DNA from: Thermoanaerobaculia bacterium
Lineage (GTDB): Bacteria > Acidobacteriota > Thermoanaerobaculia > Multivoradales > Multivoraceae
Length of the DNA stretch: 64,000 bases
NCBI GenBank assembly: GCA_022823665.1
Contig: JAJEHN010000001.1
Span: forward strand, 463,917 to 527,916
Direction of reading: 5' to 3'
The translations under genes and the position numbers were made by a program. Of the stretch, positions 35,183 through 46,408 are shown one piece after another. The notes under the pieces were generated by a model that had not been told where the DNA came from, ran no database searches, and worked only from the letters and a program-made list of their open reading frames with translations. How positions within the stretch are numbered: the first letter of the stretch is position 1; each line of letters begins with the position of its first letter.

Positions 35183-37276
35183 CTACGGCACGTTGCGTCG
35201 CAGTTCCTCGACCCAGACCGCCGGTCCGCCGTCCGAAGGCGCCCGCCAGTCCCCTCGCGGCGACAACGACCCGCCCGACCCCACCTTGGGGCCGTTCGGC
35301 AGCGCCGAACGCTTGAACTGGCTGGTGCCGAAGAACCGGACCAGGAACACCTCGAGCCAGTGCCTGACCTCGGCGAGCGTGTACTCGCGCCGGTCGCTCT
35401 CGGGCATCGTGTCGAGCCAGGCGCCGCGGTTCCGGTCGCCCCAGGCGTGGTGAGCGAGAAAGGCGACGCGGCTCGGCCGGTAGCCGTACCGGCTCAGGTA
35501 GTAGAGGTGGAAGTCCTGGAGCTCGAAGGGACCGATGACCGCCTCCGTCGACTGGGCGGGCTCCCCGTTGTCCGCCTCCGGTCCCTCCGCCGCCGGCACC
35601 AGCTCCGGCGAGATCTCCGTGTCGACGATCGACTGCAGGGTCTCACTGGCCTCGGCGCCGAACTCGCCGCGCTCGACTTCCCAGCGGATCAGGTGCTGGA
35701 TCAGGGTCTTGGGCACCGACGAGTTCACGCTGTAGTGGGCCATCTGGTCGCCGACGCCGTACGTGCACCAGCCCAGCGCCAGCTCGGAGAGATCGCCCGT
35801 ACCGATGACGAGGCCGCGGTTCAGATTGGCCAGCCGGAACAGGTGAGACGTGCGTTCACCGGCCTGGACGTTCTCGAACGTGGCGTCGTAGACGTCCGCG
35901 CCTCGCTCGCCCCGGCTGTAGGGGTGATCGATCGATTCCAGCATCCGCTCGCTGGCCGGCCGGATGTCGATCTCCGACGCGGTGACGCCGAGCGCCGCCA
36001 TCAAGCGCTTCGCGTTCTCGTAGGTGCGTGAGGACGTGCCGAAGCCGGGCAGCGTGTAGGCGAGGATGTTCGCCCGTGGCAGGCCGAGTCTGTCGACGGC
36101 GCGCACGCAGACGATCAGCGCGTGGCTGGAATCGAGCCCTCCCGAGACGCCGATCACGACCTTCTCGATGCCGGTCGCGCGCAGGCGCTGGACCAGGCCC
36201 GCGACCTGGATGTCGAAGGCCTCGGCGCAGCGCTCGTCCCGCTCGCCGCTATCCGCCGGCACGTACGGAAAGCGCGGGATCTCCCGCTCGAGCGCCACCG
36301 CGGCGGCCGGACGCTCGACCGCGACGCCGACCCGCCGGAACCGCCCGGCAGCCGACTCCCGGCGCGCTGCGTCCCGGAACGTCGACATGCGAAGCCGCTC
36401 CTGCGCCAGCCGCTCCAGGTCGAGGTCGGCCGTGAGAATCTGGGCCTCCTGGCTGAAGCGCTCCGACTCGGCCAGCCGCTCGCCGTTCTCGTAGATCAGG
36501 CCGTGGCTGTCCCAGGCCAGGTCCGTGGTCGACTCGCCGGCGCCTGCCCCGGCATAGACGTAGGCGGCCACCGACCGTCCCGACTGCGACGCGCACAGCA
36601 GCCGCCGGTAGTCGGCCTTGCCGATCGTCACGTTGCTCGCCGACAGGTTGAACAGCACCGACGCCCCGGCCAGCGCGCCGTGCGTGCTCGGCGGCAGCGG
36701 CGACCACAGGTCCTCGCAGATCTCCACGTGGAAGCGGAAACCCGGTACGGGGCCCACGTCGAACAGGAGGTCTTCGCCGAAGGGAACGTCCTCGCCGCCC
36801 AGTGAGACGACCTCGGAGCGGCGCGATTCGGCGGCCGCGAAGTAGCGCTTCTCGTAGTACTCGCGGTAGTTCGGCAGATAGATCTTCGGCACGATCCCGA
36901 CGATCCTCCCCGTACACACGACCGCCGCGACGTTGAAGACCGCGCCGTCGACAAGCAGCGGCAATCCGACGATCAGCGCGGTCCGAAAGTCCCGAGAGGC
37001 TTCCGCCAGTTCGAGGAGCGCCGCCTTCGAGCCGTCCAGCACCGCCGACTGGTGGAACAGGTCGTCCAGGGAGTAGCCGCTCAGGTTCAGTTCGGGAAAG
37101 ACCGCCGCCACGGCGTCGAGCTCGTCCGCGTGGCGCGCCAGGGCGAGCGTGCGCTCCAGGTTCGCCGCCGGATCCCCGATCTCCACCCGCGGCAGGCACA
37201 CGGCCACGCGCGCGAACCCGTGTTCGTACAGGTCGTCGAAGCGGCGCACGGCACCGCCACTATCCGAAGCGGCCAT
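35183..37276 (-). CDS. nadE: Glutamine-dependent NAD+ synthetase
   Basis: 697 residues with two domains. The N-terminal nitrilase-type glutaminase has Glu in [12 protein letters not shown], Lys in [19 protein letters not shown] and Cys in HVEICEDLW. The C-terminal synthetase has the ATP pyrophosphatase loop [15 protein letters not shown] near residue 385 and [19 protein letters not shown]. It amidates nicotinate adenine dinucleotide to NAD+ using glutamine. It is the third gene of an operon behind elp3 and pncB. The first start used here is an ATG 74 nt after the pncB stop. Confidence 0.93.
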   Translation of the reverse strand: MAASDSGGAVRRFDDLYEHGFARVAVCLPRVEIGDPAANLERTLALARHADELDAVAAVFPELNLSGYSLDDLFHQSAVLDGSKAALLELAEASRDFRTALIVGLPLLVDGAVFNVAAVVCTGRIVGIVPKIYLPNYREYYEKRYFAAAESRRSEVVSLGGEDVPFGEDLLFDVGPVPGFRFHVEICEDLWSPLPPSTHGALAGASVLFNLSASNVTIGKADYRRLLCASQSGRSVAAYVYAGAGAGESTTDLAWDSHGLIYENGERLAESERFSQEAQILTADLDLERLAQERLRMSTFRDAARRESAAGRFRRVGVAVERPAAAVALEREIPRFPYVPADSGERDERCAEAFDIQVAGLVQRLRATGIEKVVIGVSGGLDSSHALIVCVRAVDRLGLPRANILAYTLPGFGTSSRTYENAKRLMAALGVTASEIDIRPASERMLESIDHPYSRGERGADVYDATFENVQAGERTSHLFRLANLNRGLVIGTGDLSELALGWCTYGVGDQMAHYSVNSSVPKTLIQHLIRWEVERGEFGAEASETLQSIVDTEISPELVPAAEGPEADNGEPAQSTEAVIGPFELQDFHLYYLSRYGYRPSRVAFLAHHAWGDRNRGAWLDTMPESDRREYTLAEVRHWLEVFLVRFFGTSQFKRSALPNGPKVGSGGSLSPRGDWRAPSDGGPAVWVEELRRNVP

Positions 37277-37350
37277 GCGGGATTATGAACGACTGGCCGG
37301 CAAATGCCTCAAGCGCAAGACACTTCGGCCCCGGAGGAGGCGCTCTCAGT

Positions 37351-38765
<1,415 letters not shown>

Positions 38766-38769
<4 letters not shown>

Positions 38770-40601
38770 GAGGACACCTCCAGCGGCTCCCGCGCCGACC
38801 GGTGCTGGTACAACTCGCCGTCCTCGAAGCCGAGGCGGCGGTAGTACTCGCGGGTGCCGACCGAGGAGATGACGGCCACCTGCTCGAAGCCGGCGCCGGC
38901 CGCGATGCCCAGGGCCTCGGCGATCACACGCCGGCCGAGACCAACGTGCTGCGACCGGCCCTTCTCCCGCGCGCCCAGGCCGACGACCGCTCCGTAGACG
39001 TGAACCTCGCGGATGATCGCCTTGCCCGCCAGCTCCGGAAGCGAGAACTCGTCCGCGCCGACCGGAGCGGGCAGGCGAAGCCGCAGAAACCCGGCGATCC
39101 GGTCCTCCGCAGTCGCGAACTCGAGGAAGATCTCCCGGCCGCCGGAAGCCTCGTAGTCCGTGCGCCGTAGCCGCAGCCGCGCCGGATCGACCGGGCGGCC
39201 GCCGACCTCGCGGGCGCGGATATCCCGGCAGCGGAGGCCGCGGGCCGACGTTTCGGCTTCGGCCACCTGCCGCAGGTTCGTCGTCCGGTTGCCGGTCACG
39301 ATGTCGGTGCCGGGAATGTCGCGGATCACACGGGTCAGACGGCAATAGCGCGGCGTAGCGCCCAGGCTGTGAACGAGCACGTCGAGCAGCTCGTCCGCTT
39401 CATAGGGCCGCCATTCGCCGCGCCGGTAGTAGGCCATCAGCTCGGCGCTCCCGATCAGGGAGCACGGATAGACCTTGAGCTCGTCCGGGCGCAGTTCCGG
39501 ATCGTCGAACAGGCGGTCGAAGTCCTCGCAATCCTTCGCCGGCGTCGAACCGAGGAGGTTCGGCATCCAGTGCGCCTGGATCTTGAATCCCGCCTGACGC
39601 AGAAGACCCACTGCGAGCCGCGACCGGACCGTGTCGTGGCCGCGACCGTTCAGGGCCAGGACGTCGTCGTCCATGCTCTGGATACCGATCTGGACCTTGG
39701 TCGCCCCGAGCCGCCGCATGCGCAGCGCCTCCGCCGGGTCGAGCCGGTCGGGCCGGGTCTCGAGCGACAGCCCGACGCAGCGGACCGCGGCCGTCTCGTT
39801 CTCGCGCTGCGCCGCCAGAAGCTCGGTCCAGCCGGCGTTCTGGTCGCGAGCCTCGACCGCCGCGCGCGGATGGGCGGCGGTCCAGTCGGAGACAACCTGG
39901 TTGTAGCCGCGGGCGGCCGCCGCGTCGGACGAGTCGATCTCCTCGCCCTGTACGGTCTCGTCGAGCTGCCGGAAGTCCACCGCGGGCTCGAACGCCAGGA
40001 GCGGATCCGCCGCCGGGTCGGACGACACGGCGAAGAACTCGTTCATCGCCTGCAAGCAGCGCAGGATGAACCACACCTGGTAGCCCTCCGGGTAGCTCGA
40101 CCACGTGCCGCCGAGGACGATCAGCTCCACCTTGTCGACCGAATGCCCCGTGTGGCGGAAGGAACGGAGGCGGGAGAACGTCTGCCGGTAGGGGTCGAAC
40201 TGGTGTTCCGCGGCCCGCTGGGCGCCGGGTTCGGACGACAGGTAGCTCTTCGGCATCCGCACGTCGCTCGGACAGAAGATGCACCGGCCCGGACACGGGA
40301 AGGGCTTGGTCAGCACGGTCACCGGCGCGACGCCGCTGCGGGTACGGATCGGCTTCATCCTCACCCGGTCGACGAACGCCTGCTCGCCCGACGACCCGGG
40401 TCGAAGCGCCCGGTAGCCGCGGATCAACTCGCTCTTCGAGAAGAAACCCCTGCCGTCCTTCGGGTGGCGGCGCAGCAGATTCTCGAGGTCGCGCTCCTCG
40501 AACCGTGAGGCGCTCTCGATGGCGCCGATGATCGCGTCGAGCTCCGCCGCGTGCGCTTCGGGCTCGAACGAGTAGCGCTTCGGGGCTATTGTCGCCGCCA
40601 T
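38766..40601 (-). CDS. elp3: Elp3-type radical SAM / GNAT tRNA wobble-uridine modification enzyme
   Basis: 611 residues. The radical-SAM cluster motif is CPGRCIFC (Cys103, 107, 110), in the Elp3 context KPFPCPGRCIFCPSDVRMPKSY followed by VELIVLGGTWSSYPEGYQ. The C-terminal region (~460-605) is a GNAT acetyl-CoA domain ending GTREYYRRLGFEDGELYQH, and ADSARGLRCRDIRAREVG-like residues precede it. Elp3 builds the cm5 group on uridine 34 of tRNA using acetyl-CoA and SAM; in eukaryotes it is one of six Elongator subunits, while some bacteria and archaea have Elp3 alone. It heads the elp3-pncB-nadE operon and is divergent from an SDR gene with 48 bp between starts. Confidence 0.93.
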
Positions 40602-40649
40602 GACGGGAACCTACTACGGCGGCGCCGGGCGACTGAGAGCAACTCGGCG

Positions 40650-41462
40650 ATGACGATCACAGCCGGAGAGAACGCTGCGGAAGCACCGTTCGAGGGGCGG
40701 GCGGCCCTGGTCACGGGCGGCGGCAGCGGCATCGGACTGGCGATCGGTCGCGCCCTGGCCCGGGGCGGATGCCGCATCGCCCTCGGCGGCCGCCGCCGGG
40801 ATGTCGTCGAAACCGCGGCCGCCGACCTGCGCTCGCTCGGTATGCATGCCGTCGCCGTCGCCGGCGACGTGTCGACCCCGGACGGCGCGCGGGAGATGGT
40901 GGACGAAGCGGCCCGCCAACCAGGCAGCCTTGACATCCTGGTCAACTGCGCCGGGGTCTACCGCGCCGGTCCGCTCTTCACCGAGGGCGACGAGAACGAA
41001 CCGGACCCGGTCGACCTGGTCGTCGACGTCGACCTGAAGGGCGTGCTGTTCGCAACCCGCGCCGCGATCCCCCATCTCCGCGCGGGCCGCGGCGACGGTT
41101 CGATCGTCAACATCTCGTCGTCGCTCACGCAATCGCCGCTCGCCAACTGCTCCGTCTACACCGCCGCGAAAGCCGGCGTCGACGCGTTGACCCGCAGCCT
41201 CGCGGCCGAACTCGCCGGTGACCGGATCCGCGTCAACGCCGTGCTTCCCGGCGTCGTGCGTACCCCGATCTTCGAGACGGTCATGCCGCCGGACGAAGTG
41301 GCCGGCTTCCTCGACGGCTTCGGCGACGAGGTGCCGCTGGGCCGCATCGGCGAGCCGGACGACGTCGCGCGAGCCGTCGTCTTTCTCTGCGACCCAGCGA
41401 ACGACTGGATCACCGGAGCGCTCCTTACGATCGACGGCGGCCTGAGCCTGGGCACGCCGTAG
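40650..41462 (+). CDS. SDR-family oxidoreductase (FabG-like)
   Basis: 270 residues from the ATG at 40650. NAD(P) loop LVTGGGSGIGLAIGRAL near residue 22, NCAG near 100, catalytic Ser in VNISSSLTQSPL, YTAAKAGVD and the C-terminal DGGLSL are all present, typical of 3-oxoacyl reductase-like enzymes. The acidic segment GDENEPDPVDLV after the NCAG strand is an unusual insertion. Substrate unknown. It is divergent from elp3 and upstream of a Trm9-like methyltransferase gene on the same strand, with the inverted repeat copy in the 56-bp gap. Confidence 0.87.
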   Translation: MTITAGENAAEAPFEGRAALVTGGGSGIGLAIGRALARGGCRIALGGRRRDVVETAAADLRSLGMHAVAVAGDVSTPDGAREMVDEAARQPGSLDILVNCAGVYRAGPLFTEGDENEPDPVDLVVDVDLKGVLFATRAAIPHLRAGRGDGSIVNISSSLTQSPLANCSVYTAAKAGVDALTRSLAAELAGDRIRVNAVLPGVVRTPIFETVMPPDEVAGFLDGFGDEVPLGRIGEPDDVARAVVFLCDPANDWITGALLTIDGGLSLGTP

Positions 41463-41474
41463 CGATCGGCCGAC

Positions 41475-41504
41475 TGCCGGTGCGCCGGCCTGCCCTTCGG
41501 CATC
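41475..41504. repeat. Interspersed hairpin repeat, diverged inverted copy C
   Basis: On the opposite strand to copies A and B, the first half TG-CGGTGCGCCGGCC matches and the last GGCATC matches; the central stem/loop (TGCCCTTC) differs. It lies between the SDR and methyltransferase genes. Confidence 0.5.
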
Positions 41505-41518
41505 CGGCTACCTTCCCC

Positions 41519-42286
41519 ATGAACACGGCAACCCAAACCGCCCTCCGCCGGATCAACCGCGACTTCTACAGCCGCCACGCGGCGGACTTCGAGCGCACCC
41601 GCCACCCCGGCGGCTGGCCGGGCTGGCGACGGGTCGTGCAGACCGCATCTCAGGCCTCGGACAGCCCGCTACACGTCCTCGACCTCGGTTGCGGGAACGG
41701 CCGGTTCGCGCTCTTCCTGGAACGCAACCCCGACCTACGCGGGCACCGGCGATTCACTTACACCGGCATCGATCTCAGCGCCGAGCTGATTGACCACGCC
41801 CGGACCGCCAACGCAGGCCTCGACCACATCCGCTTCCGGGTCGACGACATCGAGGCCTGCCGCCTTGACCGGCAAGCCTGCGACCTCGTCGTCCTTTTCG
41901 GCGTCCTCCACCACCTCCCGGGCTTCGACACCCGCCGCCGCACCCTCGAACGCGCGGCGGCCGCGGTCGCGCCGGGCGGTCTCCTGGCCCTCACCTGCTG
42001 GCAGTTCGCCGACGATCCCCGATTCGAGAAGCGACGGCTCGACTGGGCCTCGGAAGCAGGTGTGGAACCGGCCGAACTCGAACCCGGCGACCATCTGCTG
42101 CGCTGGGGAGACCACGGCTCCCCAGCCCGGCGCTTCTGCCACCACACCGACGAGCCCGAACTCGATCGACTCGTCCACGGCCTGCCGCTTGCCGAAGTCG
42201 CCCGCTACCGCTCGGACGGATCCGGCGGCCGGCAGAACCTGTACTGGCTGGGTGCTCGCGACCGTCCTGGTGCTACTTTGGGCTGA
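41519..42286 (+). CDS. SAM-dependent methyltransferase resembling Trm9/ALKBH8 type
   Basis: 255 residues from the ATG at 41519. Class I methyltransferase motif I is VLDLGCGNGRFALFLE near residue 53, followed by YTGIDLSAELIDHA (motif II), DLVVLFGVLHHLPGF (motif IV) and GGLLALTCWQF. The N-terminus INRDFYSRHAADFERTRHPG and the C-terminus (EPGDHLLRWGD, HHTDEPELDRLV, RSDGSGGRQNLYWLG) follow the pattern of Trm9-like proteins. Eukaryotic Trm9/ALKBH8 methylates the cm5U34 made by Elongator to mcm5U34. With elp3 only 0.9 kb away this could be a compact bacterial equivalent, but many class I methyltransferases share the core, so the tRNA role is inference. Confidence 0.7.
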   Translation: MNTATQTALRRINRDFYSRHAADFERTRHPGGWPGWRRVVQTASQASDSPLHVLDLGCGNGRFALFLERNPDLRGHRRFTYTGIDLSAELIDHARTANAGLDHIRFRVDDIEACRLDRQACDLVVLFGVLHHLPGFDTRRRTLERAAAAVAPGGLLALTCWQFADDPRFEKRRLDWASEAGVEPAELEPGDHLLRWGDHGSPARRFCHHTDEPELDRLVHGLPLAEVARYRSDGSGGRQNLYWLGARDRPGATLG

Positions 42287-42302
42287 AGGAGGATCGAAAC
42301 GG

Positions 42303-43748
42303 ATGAAGTTCCTGCGCCCCGTGCTGGCCGCCCCCCTTCTGCTCGCGGCCCTCCCGGCCGCGGCCCAGCAGGAGGAGACGTACGACTACTGGCAGCCGCA
42401 GCGGCAGATGGTCCGCCAGGGCCAGCAGGCGATCTTCATGTGCAACGGCCTGTTCACCTCGAACCGGAACCTCGAGCAGGTGTTCTCGCAGGAACTGGCC
42501 TACCTGGCGGAACCGGTCGGAACCGCGGAAGGCGGCGACTACGAGGTCGACCGGGAACGCCAGGCCGTGACGATCGGCTCGGGCCACGGCGTGCCGAAGA
42601 TGCGGGCCGCCTTCCGCGAGGGGATCGGCTGCGTCGTCATGGCGCCGGACCAGACACTCGCCGACATCGACAGCCTGCCCGCGATCGACATGCCGCCACC
42701 GGCCGGCGATGCGGCCAAGATCCCGTGGCCCGATGGCGACCTGACCGGTCCAATCGAGCTGCCGGCCGGCGTCGACGCGGCGGCGCTCCAGGCCGCCTCC
42801 GACTGGGCCTTCGACCGCGAATCGCCGCATCAGGTCACGCTCAGTCTGCTCGTCGTCCATGGCGGCAAGATCGTCCACGAGCGCTACGCCGAGGGCATCG
42901 ACGTGACCACGCGCACCCGCACCTGGTCGACGGCGAAGAGCATCGCCTCGACGCTGATCGGCATGCTGGTCGACGACGGCAAGCTGGCTCTCGACGAGCC
43001 CCTCGGCTTCGACTTCCTTCCCGAAGAAGCCGCCGCGGCGGAGACCGACCCCCGCTCCGCGATCACGCTCCGCCACGCGCTGAACATGTCGAGCGGCCTG
43101 CAGACCGTCGACAACGGCGGCCAGGAGTACGCCGTCGGCTCCGGCATGTCCTACTGGGCCGGCGCCAGCTCCGTCGAGGGCGCCCGCCGCCGCGCCCTGA
43201 TCCGGGAACCGGGCGCCAACTGGGACTACGAGAACTACGACACCCTGCTCGCCGTCTACGCGATGAAGCGCGCCCTGGGAAGCGAGAAGAAGTACCACGA
43301 GTTCCCCCGCAAGCGCCTCCTTGACCCCATCGGCATGAGAAGCACCCTGCTCAGCACCGACCGCTTCGGCGACTTCATCCTCAGCAGTCAGGTCTACACC
43401 AACGCCCGCGACCTCGCCCGCTTCGGCCTCCTCTACCTCCGGAACGGTGTCTGGAGCGGCGAGCGCCTCCTCTCCGAGGACTGGATCGACTTCGTCCGCA
43501 CCCCGGCCCCCTCGACCGCCGGCCGCGGCAACTTCTACGGGGGCCAGTTCTGGCTCGTCCCCGACGAGCGCAAGGGCGTCCCCGGGGACGCCTACTCCAC
43601 TGCCGGCAACCGTGGCCAGTACGTCGTCACCGTCCCCTCCCACGACCTGGTCATCGTCCGCCGCGGCCTCGACTGGGGCCGGCAGGGATTCGATCGCTGG
43701 GACATGACGCGGGAGGTGATCAAGGCGTTTCCGGCGGCGCGGCGCTAG
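42303..43748 (+). CDS. Secreted serine hydrolase (beta-lactamase/class C-like)
   Basis: 481 residues with a signal peptide (LAAPLLLAALPAAAQQ) and AGGAGG upstream of the ATG. Residues 20-160 are a family-specific N-terminal region with Met/Cys-containing strands (MCNGLFTSNRNLEQVF). The catalytic half has the Ser-x-x-Lys motif in WSTAKSIASTLIG near residue 215, a Tyr-x-Asn equivalent in WDYENYDTLLA and the C-terminal TAGNRGQYVVTV where class C enzymes have K-T-G. Enzymes of this type act as esterases, peptidases or amidases. Start chosen by the signal peptide. Confidence 0.87.
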   Translation: MKFLRPVLAAPLLLAALPAAAQQEETYDYWQPQRQMVRQGQQAIFMCNGLFTSNRNLEQVFSQELAYLAEPVGTAEGGDYEVDRERQAVTIGSGHGVPKMRAAFREGIGCVVMAPDQTLADIDSLPAIDMPPPAGDAAKIPWPDGDLTGPIELPAGVDAAALQAASDWAFDRESPHQVTLSLLVVHGGKIVHERYAEGIDVTTRTRTWSTAKSIASTLIGMLVDDGKLALDEPLGFDFLPEEAAAAETDPRSAITLRHALNMSSGLQTVDNGGQEYAVGSGMSYWAGASSVEGARRRALIREPGANWDYENYDTLLAVYAMKRALGSEKKYHEFPRKRLLDPIGMRSTLLSTDRFGDFILSSQVYTNARDLARFGLLYLRNGVWSGERLLSEDWIDFVRTPAPSTAGRGNFYGGQFWLVPDERKGVPGDAYSTAGNRGQYVVTVPSHDLVIVRRGLDWGRQGFDRWDMTREVIKAFPAARR

Positions 43749-43779
43749 GATCCGCGGCTCCGACGACTGGGGAGGTGTG

Positions 43780-44082
43780 ATGACGATCGACGAGTTCGTT
43801 GCCGACATGGCGGTCAAGGCGGAGGCCATCGATCCGCTCGGGAAGAGGCTGCTGTTCCTGCTCGACGAGGAGCAGATGCTGATCGACGGAACGGGCGAGG
43901 CGAACGTCGTCTCCAAGGTGTCCGGCCAGGAGGTCGAGTCGGACTGCACGGTGCGGATGTCGATCGACACGTTCGGCAAGCTGCAGCGCAAGGAGATCAA
44001 GCCGTTCATGGCGGTGGCGTCCGGGAAGATCAAGGTCAGGGGCGACATGTCGATTGCCGCCAAGCTGAAGAAGCTCACCTGA
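43780..44082 (+). CDS. SCP2 sterol-binding domain protein
   Basis: 100 residues, ATG at 43780 with GGAGG just upstream (a GTG one codon earlier is too close to that site). LLFLLDEEQMLIDGTGEANVV, VRMSIDTFGKL and KPFMAVASGKIKVRGDMSIA are typical of the SCP2 hydrophobic-ligand-binding fold found in small lipid carriers. It is 2 nt from the following sulfotransferase start, so it may present a lipid or steroid-like substrate to that enzyme. Confidence 0.9.
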   Translation: MTIDEFVADMAVKAEAIDPLGKRLLFLLDEEQMLIDGTGEANVVSKVSGQEVESDCTVRMSIDTFGKLQRKEIKPFMAVASGKIKVRGDMSIAAKLKKLT

Positions 44083-44084
44083 GT

Positions 44085-45353
44085 TTGGCGAATCCGTCGA
44101 TCCGGATCCGGCAACCGGTCGCGCTCAGGGCCGTCAACCGTGTCGGGGCGGTCGTCCGCCGGTGCGGGCTGAGGCCCTTCTCACTGGAGGCCGAGCGGAT
44201 TCTGGAGAAGGCCCGGCAGGCCAGCGGATTCGAGGTGCGCGATCCGATGTTCCGGGAGGGGCTCGAGCGCCTTGTACACGGGCTTGAAGCGCATGCCCGG
44301 TTGAGCACCTTCGGGCGGCTGGCCGCGCGCGGCACCGTGCAGCGCTCGGCCGAATCACGTTCCAGGGTCGAACGGGCGCTGGCGGAGAACCCCGGGATCG
44401 GCGATGAACCGATCCGCGCGCCCGTCTTCATCGTCGGCATGCCGAGGAGCGGCACGACGATCCTCCACGCTCTGCTGCATCTGGACCGGGACCACCGGGC
44501 GCCGCTGTCCTGGGAGTGCCTCCTGCCCGACCCGGCGCCGAGTCCGGACGATTACAGGGAGAACGAGCGGATCGAGACGGTGCGTAGGGAGTTCGACCAG
44601 ATCTTCCGGCTCGTGCCGGACTTCAGGCGCAAGCACTACATGACGGCGGACTCACCGCAGGAGTGCGTCGGTATCACGGCGCTCAACTTCGCGAGCTTCC
44701 AGTACATGGCCATGGCCTGGCTGCCGGAGTACCACGACTGGTTCGCCAGCACCGACCAGGCGGCGAACCTGCGGTGGCACCGGCGGTTCCTGCAGTTCCT
44801 CCAGTCGGGCGGCGTTCCGAGCCGCCGCTGGCTGCTGAAGTCGCCCGTCCACCTGATGCGGCTGCGGGCTCTCTTCGAGGTCTACCCCGATGCCCGGGTC
44901 ATCGTGACCCATCGTCACCCGGCCGACGTCGTGCCCTCGGTCGGGAGCCTGATCTCGTCCATGCGGTCGTTCTACTCGGACCACGAGGACACGCTCCGAA
45001 CCGGGCGGGAGCAACTCCGGATCTGGGCCGACTACTTCGCCCGGTTCCTGCGCGACCGCCGCGAACTCGACCGCGAGGAACAGATGGTCGACGTCTTCTT
45101 CGACGACTTCGTCAAGGATCAGATGTCGGTCGTCGACGCGATCTACTCGCGCTTCGACTGGGACCTGAGGCCGGAGGACCGGGACAGGATGGAGCGGTTC
45201 CTGCAGCAGGAGCGCCGTGGGAAGCACGGCGCCCATGTGTACTCGCTGGAGCAGGTCGGCATCACGCCGGCCGACATCGACAACGAGTACGCCCACTATC
45301 TGGCCTTTCTGGAAACCCTGAGATCAGCCTGGAGACACAGAGATGAGCGATAG
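44085..45353 (+). CDS. Sulfotransferase family protein
   Basis: 422 residues from a TTG at 44085, 2 nt after the SCP2 gene stop. The PAPS 5'-phosphosulfate loop is FIVGMPRSGTTILHALLHLD near residue 113, and the 3'-phosphate motif is VIVTHRHPADVVPSVGSLIS near residue 275; WLLKSPVHLMRL is also conserved in the family. The usual N-terminal helical cap is present. The best-known close context is with DUF1214 genes, as here: the DUF1214 start overlaps the stop by 11 nt. The acceptor is unknown, possibly a lipid brought by the SCP2 protein. Confidence 0.9.
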   Translation: MANPSIRIRQPVALRAVNRVGAVVRRCGLRPFSLEAERILEKARQASGFEVRDPMFREGLERLVHGLEAHARLSTFGRLAARGTVQRSAESRSRVERALAENPGIGDEPIRAPVFIVGMPRSGTTILHALLHLDRDHRAPLSWECLLPDPAPSPDDYRENERIETVRREFDQIFRLVPDFRRKHYMTADSPQECVGITALNFASFQYMAMAWLPEYHDWFASTDQAANLRWHRRFLQFLQSGGVPSRRWLLKSPVHLMRLRALFEVYPDARVIVTHRHPADVVPSVGSLISSMRSFYSDHEDTLRTGREQLRIWADYFARFLRDRRELDREEQMVDVFFDDFVKDQMSVVDAIYSRFDWDLRPEDRDRMERFLQQERRGKHGAHVYSLEQVGITPADIDNEYAHYLAFLETLRSAWRHRDER

Positions 45354-46407
45354 CGACTTCGAGAGCCGGCAGGCCCTGCACGAGTTCCTGGACGTGGTCC
45401 GCAACGCGGAGCAGACGTTCCTCGACCCCGAGAAGGAACTCGACCACCAGGGCCACGTGGACGGCTACCAGCACCTGTTCCACCTGATGCAGATAACGGT
45501 CGACTTCTACCTCCACAACGACCCCCTGCGGCCCCGGCTCGTGCGGCTCACCGACGGGACCCGCAAGCTCTATGGCGACAACGTGGACGCGGTCTACTAC
45601 TTCTCCCAGGTCCGCGGCGACCAGGAGTACGTCATCCGCGGTCAGCGTTTCGACAGTTGCTACCTGAGCTTCTGCCTCTACGGCGGGGATCCGAACGGCG
45701 AACTGGCGGACCGGGTCACGCTGAACGTGAATCACCGCGACATCGCCTTCGAAGACGACGGGTCGTTCGAGATCAGGCTGACGGCGAACCCTCAGGGCCC
45801 GAACGAGTTCCGGATCGAGCCGGATTCGGTCTCGCTCTTCACCCGCGAGTACTTCTTCGACCACCCGGCGTCGACAGAGAGCATCCTCAGCATCGAGAAC
45901 GCCTCGCCGCAGCCGCCCGCATTGCCCCTCGACGACGCCGAGCTGGCGCGGCGCATCCGCAGCATGGCGATGTTCTTCATGTGCACGACCTGGATCGCGC
46001 CGCTGCCCGTACACCTGCCCTTCAACGAGTTCTGCGCACCCTGGGAGTTCGACCCGGAGCAGGGAGGCTGGGGGACGGTCGACAACATCTACTGCTTCTG
46101 CCGCTTCCGGCTGCAGGAGCACGAGTACCTCAAGGCGCGTTTCCGGTCACCCGAAGCGTGCTACTGGGGCCTCCAGACCTGGAACTACCTCATGCAGTCG
46201 ACGAACTACGCCGACTTCCCGGTGTGCGTCAACAAGCAGACCGCCGAGGCCGAGCCGGACGGCAGCTACGTCGTCTACCTGAGCCATCGTGAGGCGCCGA
46301 AGAACTGGATCAGCACCGCCGGCTACAACGAGGGCGTTCTCTTCGCGCGCTGGCTTCTCGCGGAAGAGCTGCCGGAGACGCCGGAGGTCGAACTGGGAAA
46401 GTGGTGA
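45343..46407 (+). CDS. DUF1214-containing protein
   Basis: 354 residues. The central and C-terminal parts contain the DUF1214 pattern: FDSCYLSFCLYGG, IEPDSVSLFTREYF, WNYLMQSTNYADF and a C-terminal VVYLSHREAPKNWISTAG before a short FARWLL helix. Function unknown; members are often encoded beside sulfotransferases. The ATG lies inside the end of the sulfotransferase gene with GGAG 8 nt upstream, so the three genes SCP2-sulfotransferase-DUF1214 form one unit. The gene converges with the topoisomerase VI operon, with one base between stop codons. Confidence 0.85.
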   Translation: MSDSDFESRQALHEFLDVVRNAEQTFLDPEKELDHQGHVDGYQHLFHLMQITVDFYLHNDPLRPRLVRLTDGTRKLYGDNVDAVYYFSQVRGDQEYVIRGQRFDSCYLSFCLYGGDPNGELADRVTLNVNHRDIAFEDDGSFEIRLTANPQGPNEFRIEPDSVSLFTREYFFDHPASTESILSIENASPQPPALPLDDAELARRIRSMAMFFMCTTWIAPLPVHLPFNEFCAPWEFDPEQGGWGTVDNIYCFCRFRLQEHEYLKARFRSPEACYWGLQTWNYLMQSTNYADFPVCVNKQTAEAEPDGSYVVYLSHREAPKNWISTAGYNEGVLFARWLLAEELPETPEVELGKW

Positions 46408-46408
46408 G

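Noticed and set aside
38770..39345. Longer nicotinate phosphoribosyltransferase reading frame
   Set aside because: The added part overlaps the end of elp3 in another frame and does not match the family; the GTG overlapping the elp3 stop fits the operon pattern.
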